A stretch of 64,000 nt of DNA from Chalara sp. BL73. Lineage: Eukaryota; Ascomycota; Leotiomycetes; Helotiales. Numbering within the stretch: the stretch's first letter is position 1; each line of letters begins with the position of its first letter. This document shows positions 49,516 through 60,566 of this stretch, one piece after another. The position numbers and the translations under genes are program-made. Under the pieces are notes generated by a model. That model had not been told where the DNA came from. It did no database searches and worked only from the letters and a program-made list of their open reading frames with translations. The stretch spans positions 356,243 through 420,242 of the forward strand of contig CAKJVC010000098.1 of the NCBI GenBank assembly GCA_918026815.1, in the 5' to 3' direction.

Positions 49516-50101
49516 GATTATGGGGAGTCTAAACTGTCAAAAACCGCTCACCGGTGTATTGCTTGGCCACAAAGGCTTTAGTACAGCCAAAGCTCTGTGA
49601 TCTAGAGGCTATCAAGGATACTTATGCTTGAGTTTGGTAGTCACATGAAATAGTGCTTCCCTTAATTGATTATTTGAGCTATGCGCCCCAAAGGAGAGAT
49701 ACTTAGGCAAGTGTTTTATGACACTACAGGTACATAGTATTGTGATCATGACAATTGTGAAAACTACACCTTAGTTGAATTGATGCATTTCTCGCCATTT
49801 TAATTCTCTCTAAATCCGGTGCTATGAATAGAGGACTATACTAGAGTGACCCTCCTCCGTGAAGATGGTGAGAAGGGTGTCGTCATTTGCGGGTTTGAAC
49901 AAATCGGCTGCGCTGTTTAAAACCCCCGACACCAAGCCGTCTGCAGGTGCTTGGCTTCTCTGGGGGTGCAACAATTAAGAAATATACAGCATCTTCTAAG
50001 ACTGGACCCTCACAATCACACTGGCGCGGGCCATGATAGACAATTTCTTTTCCAGTCCTAAGTGGCTTATCGCGACCGTACGCGGGTTGAAAAGGGGGCT
50101 T
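49516..50101. other. Intergenic region, no supported gene
   Basis: About 590 bp between the permease stop and the end of the HET gene remnant. Nothing recognisable. Confidence 0.5.
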
Positions 50102-51775
50102 CTATTGACGATGGCAGATACTGATGGCGAGGAGCTTCAAAGAAGCAGCGTCGAACATTTGAGAGCGCCTGAGTTGGCACGATATCCACTTCCCCTGCCA
50201 TCCATATTCATCGTAAACAAATGCATGCTCATGATGACCATGAATAGATGTTATCGTCTTCACTTTACAGTCAAAAGTGATACATTGGCTTGAGTGCTCG
50301 TACCTTACGAATTCGGCGTCAAAAGGGGAAGCAACATATTCCTGATCGACGAAGGGGTAAATAACTGGTCCTCCAACTGAGGGCCAGGACCATCCCGTAG
50401 CTAGATCATACACCATATCTATGGAAACCCTGTTGTAACTTCTGTTGCGTCCAACAAAGACCGGATAGATCATTGGTAAAAATGCCCAAGACATACTGAC
50501 TGCCAGTCAGTGCGGCGATTTTGGCGGCCAAGCCTTCAATTGCTGGTAGCGTATCCGAAGACTTGGTGAGCTGTCGGCGACTATACTGACTAGCAAGTCG
50601 ATATCACAACGCATATGCACCGTCGATAATAGAGTAAGAATCTGGTCCGCATGTGAATAGACATCTTTTGAAGCCTTCCCCTTCCGAACGTAAGAAGGAG
50701 GGAGAGTTGTAAATAGAGGGAGGGGCTCATCATAATTTCCCTCCCTAAGATAGACAAGATTACCACGTACTTGAAGTAGTCTTTTTGGACAAGAGCTGTA
50801 ACTAGATGAAGCACAACGATATTGCGATGATTGACATATGTTTAGCCAAGCTCTTGCAAGATCGATGCATTTAGCGTTTTCGGGTCGTGGACTGACTAAT
50901 CGGTGGCTGCTTTCAAATAACGCACTTGACGTTCTAGAGATCTGAGTCTCTGGCTTGTCTATCTCATCTTTCTCAGCTATTGAATAGCGTAGGAATTCTA
51001 GTTTCCACCTCGGAGGCCAGTATACTTTTTGACCAAGGATATCATTTGCATAGTTTCTATAACTTCTCTCTGGTGATGTATGTCTGTGGCTCAAGATCAT
51101 CCTTGAATATCCTTCTACGAGCCATTGCACAACGAATTTGATATAGGTGATCCAATTTATTCGTTGGTTAGTTGAGGCTTGGATTGCAATTTTTGGTTTG
51201 CCTTGGCTCTGGCAGGCCCGCAACTTGATAATATTAAAAGCGACTTCCCTGGCCATCTTTAGATAGAGTCTGTCCTTCTCAATCTGCACATTTCCATTAG
51301 ATTCATTGTTAGCGGTTGAGGGCGTAACAAATAAGCCACAAAGCAAGCAACCGGCTGCTGCGCTTCTTTTCATGTCTTCAACTCTGTGGTGCGATAGTCC
51401 GCCAGATGTTGCGATAGAGGCACATGCCAAACAGAATCCTTGACTATCGGCGCGCAACAATAGTTTCTGGCGATGTTCTTCAAGGTACTTTCCCCATTCA
51501 ACTCGCTCATAATCTTCTAATTTTGAGGTGAATCCTGGAGGTGTCACGACATCCAGTCCGCTTTCCTTTGGCCCCCTCCAAAACCGTATTGCTGTATCAT
51601 CAACTGGACCGGTGGAGAGATTCAATATGTCCCGCCACGATTGCCAGAGACCATAGAAGTGGACAACAGTGGCACCGCCAAGTAGTGTAGATGCGAAGGC
51701 AAGGAGTACTAACATTGATGGCGACGTATTGTGATCAATATCACAAACCACGTGAGACCAGAGAGTAGCTAACAT
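50102..51775 (-). pseudogene. Degenerate HET-type incompatibility gene with the central HET core missing
   Basis: HET genes mediate non-self recognition and cell death after hyphal fusion. The open part (51775-50507, 422 codons) starts with a membrane segment (MLVLLAFASTLLGGATVV). It then has the usual pre-HET region (CLACASIATSGG, AAAGCLLC, CIDLARAWLNIC...C) and reaches FTTLPPSYVRKGKAS, where the family's [LS]-S-x-C-W-G core should follow. Instead, within about 150 bases, the sequence is already at the post-core region in another frame: SRRQLTKSSDTLPAIEGLAA (about 50595-50535) and LGIFTNDLSGLCW. The C-terminal hallmark GWSWPSVGGPVIYP appears in a further frame (about 50403-50358). Thus about 200 residues of the core are absent and the tail has frame shifts. 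Unrecognised introns could explain part of the shifts but not the missing core. Confidence 0.72.
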
Positions 51776-52460
51776 AGTGTTTTCCTAAGAGTTGCAGAGG
51801 CATAAGCAAACATCTATCAGGTGCCTCTTCATCTCAACGACCACAAGCACCAATTAAAGCTTACTGTTCAACGGGATATGGTTGCCACCGAATAAGTGAG
51901 AGAGCCAGACGCCAAGAACCATTTAGGTTCTCAGTCTAAGGCACACCCGCAGGGCACTTCAGCGCAGCTCTCGGTGTATATAACAGGATAAGAGAACTTC
52001 GCAGGGACTGGCCACGTGACAACTTATCTATGTTAACCGAGACAAGATCATACTCGAAGCGCACTTACATAGAGTCTGGGTTGAAAAATCCACCTCCAGT
52101 GTGTAATACACGCATTTACACATTAGAGCACTGAGGTAGGGAAATGCTTATACGGCTGAAAATTACAAGCAATTTCAAAGCGAAATTGCCAAAAATTTAC
52201 TGAACCATGCTATTCTCTAATATATGCTGGATATAGAACTTGGAGTTTACGGCTGTGTTTATTGCGCCACCTCCTTAATGTATGAAAGGGATAGATTGTC
52301 TACAAACGTATTGAAGCTTCGAATTAACACGCCAATCTCAATCCAAAATATTCTTGATAATAGGCAGTTCAAGAGGATCTTGCCTCGTTTAGCTAACACC
52401 AATAGTTATGCAAGCACCTAGTTTCGCTAAGTTCATTGGTATGAGACACTTCTATCCTCA
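51776..52460. other. Intergenic region, no supported gene
   Basis: About 690 bp between the start of the HET remnant and the end of the epoxide hydrolase gene. A/T-rich, with no motif recognised. Confidence 0.5.
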
Positions 52461-53475
52461 TTAGAGATTAGCCTTTTCAGAAATCCTAATCATTCCACCT
52501 AACCACTCCTTCAAATATTGGTTGATGTCGGCAGGCTGTTCCCATAATGCCCAATGGCTAGCATCTACTTCTCCTCTCGTCAAACTGCGAAAATACTTCT
52601 CCATACCACGACTGAGAGATGGAGGGAGCGCGGTGTCCCGTGTTCCAGCAACAAACAAAACTGGCATTTCGAACTTGAGCTTTCCTTCTTCTAACAACTT
52701 TAAAAATGCCTTGTCGTCCTCGAAATTTAGCGGCCCATTCCGATACCAATTTGTAGGACCATGCATCCCATGAATTGCATATTGCTGGGCGTAGTAGTCA
52801 AGTTCCTCTTTGGAGAGGAGTAAATTAGGACGCAGAATGGGCAAGTTCTCGAGATATACGCCATGGCTGACGTCGAAGGGTAGCTCGCCATTTGGTCCGC
52901 GACCACCATACAGCGCATTCAAGAATTCTCTGATTTTTTCCTCGCCCACAATCTCCTTCTCCAGGTCTTGACCACCGAATTGCAATTGGTATTTGAAGTT
53001 GGGCCTTTCTGTTGCCGGGACATATGTTGCAGCTGGGGGATGGAATGGTGTACAGACTGAGAAGACTGCAGAGATGAGATTTGGGTGGTGCAAGGCAGTG
53101 CGGTACACAATTGCTCCTCCCCAGTCATGGCCACCTAGAATAATTGAGGAAAGGCCGAGTTGTTTTGCCAGCTCCGCAATATCATCCGCAGCGCGCTTGT
53201 AAGTATAGTATTTTACATCCTCTGGAGCATCCGTCCCAGCATATCCCATCATATCAATGGCGATAACTCGAAGTCCAAGTGAGGTAAGTAACGGAATTTG
53301 GTATCGCCATCCCAGTGAAAAGATCCGGAAAGCCATGAACCAGGAAGATGGTGTTTAGAGTGGTCCCATTGGGCTCCGAAAGGAGATAAGAGTAATTGAT
53401 TCCATTGAGAAGCGCTGTCTTGCGCTGGACTCTGGAATCAGACGGTGTAATCTTGTCGGGGCGTGAATCACTCAT
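52461..53475 (-). CDS. Epoxide hydrolase, alpha/beta-hydrolase fold (one frame break near the 5' end)
   Basis: Soluble-type epoxide hydrolase converting epoxides to diols. The start at 53475 gives MSDSRPDKI. The protein shows the HGFPD oxyanion motif, then GWRYQIPLL, the nucleophile elbow GGHDWGG (catalytic Asp), a lid with a YAIHGM...NWYRN tyrosine region, the acid-bearing GTRD segment and the catalytic His in ASHWALWEQP. The frame breaks between HGFPDL and SLGWRYQ: the run at 53318-53321 has four bases (T on the coding strand), and three would keep the frame and give about 337 residues, the family size. No intron with proper signals fits there. A homopolymer error, as seen often elsewhere in this window, or a recent null mutation are both possible. 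Confidence 0.85.
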
Positions 53476-53916
53476 GCTGGCATGCAATATGAATGAAGAA
53501 AGCAAAATTGACTCGAGCGGGTGATGACCATGGTTTTATACCAAGCTGTGAGCCCCTCTCCACTTTTAGCCTCGGCTTGATTGCGAAACTAATATGGAAC
53601 TATGGTTGGCAAGCATGGATGCATCATCGGCAACAAAACACGAAGTGGCACCAAACACTAAGTAGTAAATATGCATAACAGCAATCGAAGGATTAAAGCC
53701 GCCTGACATCGTCTAGAACTGCACACTTGTGACGACTGTGGCCAAGACAAAGTCCCTTTTATAAGTCGCACAAAAATATCGTGAGGAAAAGCGTTCTGGT
53801 AAGATTATATTCTTACGATGCTGGAGTGCATTACTTGTGTGCATTGTCCTAAAGACAGGGATCTTGAGAAGGTGCCTGAAAGATCTTCCGTAAAAGCATT
53901 TAACAGTTTCAACAGA
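53476..53916. other. Intergenic region, no supported gene
   Basis: About 440 bp containing the epoxide hydrolase promoter and the 3' end of the pinin-domain gene. Nothing else seen. Confidence 0.5.
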
Positions 53917-55044
53917 TCAATAAATGACTGTATCCTCCTCGGCCTCAACAACAACCTCACCATTATGCTCTTCATGACCTTCTTTTGCAGCTTTTGGTTC
54001 TTCTGACTGGGGCAATGGGGCAGTAATATTAGTAGTATCAGTTTCAAGGTTAGAAGCAGACGGAGACTCGACTCGAGGCTCACCCACCGTCTCCTTGGAT
54101 GCATCGTCTCTTTCTTGGGCTCTCTTAGCTGCTGGTGATTCTGGCCAAAGGGTAGGGTGCTGCCTGTAGAATGCCTCTTGCTCGTCTCCGATTAGGGATT
54201 CAGCTTGGGCGACTTGAACCTTGATACGATCCTCTTGAGCAGGTAGCAATTTCCAGGGTTTATAATACTATAAAATCAGCGCCGGAATCTCTGAATAGAA
54301 AAAATTGCACATACTAGCTTCGGCTCTGATTTTGTGGACAAAAAATTTGCTCTAGCTAGGAGATTCGAGTGTCGTGTTCGCATCTACTAAGTAGTTAGTT
54401 GAATTCATAGGATTACTAAGAGGGGGACTGACAGATTCCTCGTCGTACTTAATTTGTTCCTCTATCCTTATAGCCTTCAACTTCGTGAGTCTCTCGGCTT
54501 TTCGAGCTTCATCTTCTATCTTCTGTTGCTTGACTTTCTCTGCTTGTCGTTTTTCGATCTCCAGGCGCCGTTTCTGCTGTCCATTGGGGGTGCTTTGACT
54601 TAGTGTGCTTAACAAACCGCCAAATAGTCGCTGACCTCGCTTCTTCTCCTCCTGGATACTACTCCTACGCCTGTCTGGAGCTCCATTGCTTCGTTCCTTT
54701 TCAGCAAGCCCTTGTTTAGAGCTACGTCTTTGGGACTCGAGAGCTTGCGGGGACGCGCGGATTGTTGCTGGAGAGTCTGCGGATTCTTCTTGTGAAAGCT
54801 TGGTTCGCTTGGATGCAGTATCAGGAGATGAGGACTGTCGTCGTTTCGTAGGCGGGGATATGGGAACGTCGGGCTCTGGGATAATAACAGCTGATGCTAT
54901 AGGTCTGTCCCGAGATCAGATTCAATTCTAATACAATGACCGCATTACTTACTCCATCACCTCTGACATGTCTCCTTCTTCTCAGTGAATACAGCTGTTA
55001 AAGATAAAGTTGGAAATGCGACGGGAATGAGGCAGCTTACCCAT
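53917..55044 (-). CDS. Pinin/SDK/memA-domain protein
   Basis: Nuclear protein of the family that in animals joins the exon-junction-associated PSAP complex and affects splicing. Exons 55044-55041 (ATGG only), 54896-54433, 54383-54315 and 54267-53917 give 295 residues. The domain starts with RRSSIQEEKKRGQRLFGGLL, continues STLSQST, then a long charged helix (KRRLEIEKRQAEKVKQQK). MRTRHSNLLARANFLSTKSEP (exon 3) and YYKPWKLLPAQEDRIK (exon 4) complete it, exactly the order known for pinin domains. The C-terminus is acidic and disordered. The four-base first coding exon is inferred: it is the only nearby ATG whose splice phase fits the second exon. The gene is divergent from the PHF5A/Rds3 gene, 235 bp away, which also acts in splicing. 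Confidence 0.85.
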
Positions 55045-55279
55045 CCTTTTTGGCAAGTCGAGAATTCCTTAAAACAGCTTAGTGCAGGTGCACGGACGCA
55101 ATTGGGAGCCTCGAGATTTATTTATGTGGCGGAGATTTTATGACCAAGAACTTCTCGATTTGCGACAACTTCGTTCACGTCTCGCCCTAAAAAAAACAAT
55201 CTGTATACTTAGTTCGTACCAGCTCAAGTGCTGTCTCTTCTACCCAGAAACTCAGTAATTAAGACCTAACTCCACAATC
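55045..55279. promoter_or_regulatory. Short divergent promoter between two splicing genes
   Basis: 235 bp separate the start codons of the pinin-domain gene (minus) and the PHF5A/Rds3 gene (plus). It must contain both promoters and both 5' leaders. No TATA box or known motif is obvious. Shared control is an inference from the spacing. Confidence 0.5.
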
Positions 55280-55720
55280 ATGTCTCGCCATCATCCGTAA
55301 GTGTTCCTATATGCTGGCTACGCTGGAAATGTTACAAGCAACAATATTCTAACAGCTTACAGCGATTTGGTTATGTGCCGTAAGCAGTCAGGCATTGCCA
55401 TCGGTCGTCTCTGCGACAAGTGCGACGGAAAATGCCCAGTCTGCGATTCATATGTTCGTCCCACAACCCTCGTCAGAATATGCGATGAATGCAGCTTCGG
55501 AAACTTCCAAAACAAGTGTGTGGTCTGCGGCGGAGAGGTATATTTTCACTTACCAGACGTAAGGCTAGGTGCTGACTATGTCTAGGGGATCTCAGATGCT
55601 TTCTACTGTTTCGAATGCACGCGGCTAGAGAAGGATAGAGATGGCTGCCCGAAGATTATAAATCTTGGTTCCTCAAGGACGGATCTCTTCTACCAGAAAA
55701 AGAATTTTAGGAATCACTAG
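55280..55720 (+). CDS. RDS3: Splicing factor PHF5A/Rds3/Ini1 (SF3b subunit)
   Basis: Small zinc-binding subunit of the U2 snRNP SF3b complex, which positions the branch-point adenosine. Exons 55280-55296, 55363-55537 and 55586-55720 give 108 residues, against 110 in human PHF5A. The sequence [20 protein letters not shown] is followed by the knotted zinc-finger cysteines: [31 protein letters not shown] and DGCPK. The end [13 protein letters not shown] is a diverged form of the usual basic tail. Substitutions such as GGE for GGV at the exon 2/3 junction are modest. An alternative donor or acceptor by three bases is possible there. Divergent from the pinin-domain gene. Confidence 0.95.
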
Positions 55721-58700
55721 CAGGACGCTGTATTTCTATAGATAAAGCTACGTGGCGACAATGACTTTGATATGATTGCATAGCGTAGGAGTTGGGAGGA
55801 TCTGGAACGGGAATCGGGTACTATATTATGAATGACAAGGACAATGCCCTATGGGATATAAAAACTGACAAAAAGATGCTGCAGAACTAAAAGCCTTCTT
55901 CTCTCTAGATTTCTCAGACAAATGATCAGCTTTCAATACACACCAAGCTTAGTTCAGATTGTCACAGCACTCTTCATCCGCGGCAGAATTCATGCACCCT
56001 TCCTTCGTGCTTATTAAGTCATGTGGCATTTGTGTGTACAACCTTCAGAGCGTCTCCCATGCTCATCAGCTGAAGGTTTATATCTTCGTGCCAAGAAAAG
56101 TCCCTTGGCCCTCTCGTTACCAAGCATCTCTATACAACACACTATGTTCAGGAGCACGAGCATGAGCCACATCCGTTTTCCGCAGCGTCTAATCTCGTGT
56201 CCTTCGATAGTCTTCTCGCGGTCGTAGCTTGTCTCCCCTCAAGGGCCACCTCTAACATCAGCCCAAACAGAGTTAAAAGACAAACTTTTGCTGCTCAACA
56301 AAACCCCGACTCTTCAAAATAGGTAAAAGGAATCATATAGGTTCACGCAGTCCCGCATAGTTAACTTGTGACCTAGAAAGACAAGTTCTTGATTAAAAGG
56401 GTATTCCAACATGATACTATACAGTAGTCAACCACACAACATTTATCATCCAAAGATGAACCCGAAATTAAAATGAGGCAGAGAGGCTTTGCAGCCCAGG
56501 GACGTCTAATAAAGAGTCCAAAGGACTCCACTTTTATGTCTGGCAAGGTGCTTAAGTATATGTATGCCTTGCCCAGGAATTTTGGGAAGGGGGACATTGA
56601 GAGGCGAGTATTTAGGCGTGAGGTTTTCAGAGCTCGACAGCCTTGTGGAGCGCAGAACAGACATACGTTTAAATTATGCTTATTGGATAGCATCTTAAGT
56701 TCATATATTCATGTTTCGCTAAGAAATGTTCGAAATTGATCCCACGGAAGATGCAACCAAATAGAGCCACCTCTGCTTTTCCTTCTCCCCCTTTCCTCGT
56801 CCCCTCATACACCACAACCATATCCCAAATGTCGAGCCCATCGACGGCACAGCAACAGCGACATGAATTCACCAAAGTTTGCATGCCACAACTTCTTCCT
56901 TTCATAATCTATACCCAGCGCAAAGACATTCGTGCCAAAAAGTTTGCCACGGAACTGGCTGGGAGATAGAGCATCGTGAAGTAGAAATGGTTTTTGTCAC
57001 CTTGTATCGCGGGCAGATTTCGTCGGCGATATTTTTACCCTCTAAAGCGATGGTGAAGGAAGAGATACTCTCTCGATTGGTGGTAGGGTTAACAGCCTGG
57101 ACTATTCTATGGTAGAGAGTCAAGCGAGGAGGACGGGAAACTCTTAGGTGATAGGGTTCCTTGATCTGTTTCAGAGTTTCCAAGTTTCTTGATCGATCCG
57201 TTCAGGAGTCCTGAAGCATCAAAAACCGTCCAACACTCTCCTACGCGCGTCTCCTCAATTGGCACATCGCTGCCTATCACCTCAGCCTTTGCTGCAATTC
57301 CGTCCATACTTTTCATCGAATCATGCTATTTGCAAGATCACAAGCGTTCTAATGCCTCATATTCACCACATCCCATAGCCAATGCATGTAGCCCTTGCAT
57401 GTACCTGCCGAATGACTTGAAGACTTGCATTCCAATCAGAAACCCGTCCAAAACTTAATATTCGGCAACAAGCAGAGTCTTGTGGCCACATCTCACACTC
57501 TTACTTCTGCTGAAAATGATGGTATGTAGACGAAGACGTGGAAAGTAAACGGGTTGATTAGTATGTCTTTGGGAAGAGGATGTCCAAAAAAATGTCACGA
57601 CATCTTGTTTGTATGCATCTGGTAGGATTTAGAGTGCTTATTTGGTGGTGAGGTTATATCTGAAGAACATGGGCTCAATGGTTATGTTGTCAACTAGGGG
57701 GTTTGTTGTCTAACTTGGGTGTTGATAGGGAAATTTTCATCAGCGTGATCACCCATCTCTTTAAAGACTTCAATTAGTAATTGAACTAGGTGAGAACTGA
57801 GTGAATAACACCAATTATATACTCCCATGAATAATTATAAGCGGCGCTATAAAAGCACGATCCTCGGGCTTACTTGTGTGGCGTAACCCATCGCCGGGGC
57901 AGTATGGCATGCTTGCCTCTCACAGATTTTAGAAAATACATACACTCTGTGAGTAAGAGCGTGGCTGTAGCCAACGAACGTTGGAGACCGAACCAGGACC
58001 CCATTGGAAGTGGCTCCATGAGTCTCGACAACTACAGCACTAGAGAATTCATTTCCTGCTGGGGGACGATGATCACAAGGCCAAAGATCCACTTCCTCTG
58101 TAACGATCTGGTGATCTTGATCTATGCCATGCTGACAACTGTTTTGCATCCTGCCCAGAGCATGTAAGACTTCTACCTGATATACTACCTCTGTCCGTAT
58201 CTACAGCTTCCTCGAAATTGTCATTTGGTGTAACGATGTGGATTGATCGTCTGGGGAATGGGACCATGGTCCCGGGCCGGGCTCTTGAAATATGTAAGAT
58301 GCAGCCCAATTGGCAGCCCCTTCTTATAACTTTGCTCGTTTAAAAAGCGCAAACGTAAGTGCAACTAAATTGGTTAAGTGTTACGAGGCGGTTCTATAAA
58401 TCACGTGGCTTAGGCTCCTGGCCAAGACTGTGGCGCAGCTAACTGCATGCCTTAACCATCAAGTCCTACATAGCATGTGGGAATATCTCTACAATACTCG
58501 ATCCTTCTTTTCCTTTCCAGTTCTCTATTGTAGCTAATCTATTGAATCACATCCCTATTGCCCCTACAGTGAGATCACCTCAATTGTGATCTTGACATTA
58601 AACTAAAATGTAGTCAAAAACACTTTGTTCAGCAAAAACCTATATTTCACCCGGAAGATCCGTCACTGTCACATGGCTAGAGCCAATTTTCTGTGCCACG

Positions 58701-58789
58701 TGACTTTATCGGTAGCATGTCGGGGCGAGGCAAAACCTTGAGACCTCCTTTGAGCTTGCGAGAAGGCAGAGCCTCGTAATAAGTATTAT

Positions 58790-58845
58790 GCTTTATGCTT
58801 CGCCTAGCCATTAAGACGAGCCACTGTTAGGCTTAAGCATAAAGC
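58790..58845. repeat. Imperfect inverted repeat (17-18 bp arms)
   Basis: The left arm, 58790-58806 (gctttatgcttcgccta), pairs with the right arm at 58828-58845 (taggcttaagcataaagc) with one small mismatch region and a loop of about 21 bases. It could be a terminal fragment of a small transposable element or a hairpin in a transcript. No flanking target duplication was identified. Confidence 0.55.
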
Positions 58846-59260
58846 CCACAGATAGACAAAGAACTGTAGGATAACTACAAGTATTCCATTAACTCAACAA
58901 CCAAACCTTGTCTTTTTTCTTTCGCTCCCAGGTCCTTAATAAATTCTTCGCGAGCCGAGATTATTACTAAGCGCAGGACAGTGATGCTGGTGCGTCAAGA
59001 ATGTAAATACCACATAGATCTTTTCTTAGTAAGCTTTAGGAACTACTTTTCTACAGCATCGTAGAGTATTAATTATTAGTCTGTCAATTTTTAATATCTA
59101 TTTTCTTTTTAAGGGATGAATCCATAGATAGCGGGCTATTTCTTAAAGGGGACTTAAATCAGATTTCTGCAGCTATGGTGAGCAGCTGAAGGACAACCAC
59201 TCTCCATATCCCTGCCCATGCTGTAGATACGCGGGAGTGCTGGATATGTAAGACCCATTT

Positions 59261-59263
<3 letters not shown>

Positions 59264-59297
<34 letters not shown>
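59264..59297. repeat. AT dinucleotide microsatellite
   Basis: An uninterrupted run of alternating A and T, about 34 bases (17 units). It is likely to be variable in length between strains and in sequencing reads. Confidence 0.95.
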
Positions 59298-59302
<5 letters not shown>

Positions 59303-60566
59303 GTGGAACCAAAGCCTTAGTCGTACGTACCACAACGCAGCAATTTGTCAAATATTCTTTTAGTCTACTTCTGACAAATCTTCTAGACAATACAATTTTA
59401 GCAAGGCCAAAAATGTCTCCTTGAGCCACGTACGTGAGTCCTCTGCAGCATGAAATGAGGCAAGTTCTTGTACAGTCACATTTAACCCATCCATTACCAA
59501 CTCCTAGTCTTGAGCCCACATGCGCGATTGAGGCTTCTGCCTGCAGGTGAAAGTCTTGGGATGCGGAAGCATCAAAACTGGATGCTTTTGTTTTACTCGT
59601 ATTAATGTGAATTGCTTGAGTTACATCATGTGCCTCTAAAAAGGTTAGTAGCGCCGTGGCTTCTGGTTGGAGGCGCTTTCGCGGGCCAAAAGTAAGCCTA
59701 GGCTCTGCGCCTCGGCCCATGCGCACCCAACTGTGTGGTCTACGCCGTGAGGCCAAGAATTCGATAGATCTCCTGCAAGATAAGTAAGAGTTAGACTAGT
59801 AGATCAACGAGATTCTATTGCACCTTTAGAAAGAGAGCATGGAGGAATTGGAGGGAAAAAATTCAAGGAAAAAAAAGGTGGATTAAAAGCTAGATTCTGA
59901 TTAATCCATTAGGCACATAGGAGTTTTGTCTGTCAAGGGGTTAAACTGCTAGTTTCAATGAGGCCCAAGGATCTCGTACCCTTCTCGTTCTCGTCTCCTG
60001 CCTAAATGAGACGTAGAGGTCATTACGCGAGCTGACAGTTATCGACTTATCTTCTCTCATCATACCCTACTTTGGAAGTAAAGAGACAACCTCACATATG
60101 CTGGCTAGGAAGTGTTCTTCTAGGCTCTATGGCTACCTATCAGAGTTCATAAACTCAAGAGATAGGCTTGTTGTCTAACACTCCAGTATTTCTACAATAT
60201 CTTCCTACAGTTCAACAAGCACCTACATCCTGCATTTTATACAAATGCACTGTGTCATAGTGCCACACATCTCAGTAACTGTTATGCCAAGTATGTCACT
60301 ACAAGACTGTCACCGGACCTGTCAGCGGTACAATAGCCCTGTTCCAGCCCAAGAGCCATTATACTCCTCAATTCATGACATGCATTATACTGTGCCTCAA
60401 TCCTATGCGCTGCTTATCCCCGGAGACTGCAGTTACTCGTATACGAAACCCATAAGTTGACTCTCTAGACTTCAATTTTCTAGAGCAAAAGTATCTCCAA
60501 AACGATCCCTCAAAGCTGTTTTCTACATCTTTGGATAGTCGCCCCCAAGCCACCCAGTAGAACATT

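Larger units (their letters stand above)
55721..60566. other. 4.8 kb gene-poor region
   Basis: A/T-rich sequence with only short frames. Some peptides on the minus strand between 56700 and 57460 and between 57850 and 58310 read smoothly for 60-100 residues, but carry no motif I recognise and do not join by clear splice sites. An inverted repeat lies at 58790-58845 and an AT microsatellite at 59264-59297. The open frame at 59756-59259 (minus) ends inside that microsatellite and is not supported as a gene. The region may contain decayed genes or transposon relics. Confidence 0.45.

Noticed and set aside
56700..58310. Minus-strand peptides that read smoothly (for example FHGKLFGTNVFALGIDYERK and ETHGATSNGVLV)
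   Set aside because: Frames do not connect by plausible introns and I cannot place them in a family; possible decayed genes but unsupported.
59259..59756. 165-codon minus-strand open frame ending in an Ile-Tyr repeat
   Set aside because: The C-terminus is simply translation through the AT microsatellite, and the rest has no recognisable motif or splice context.
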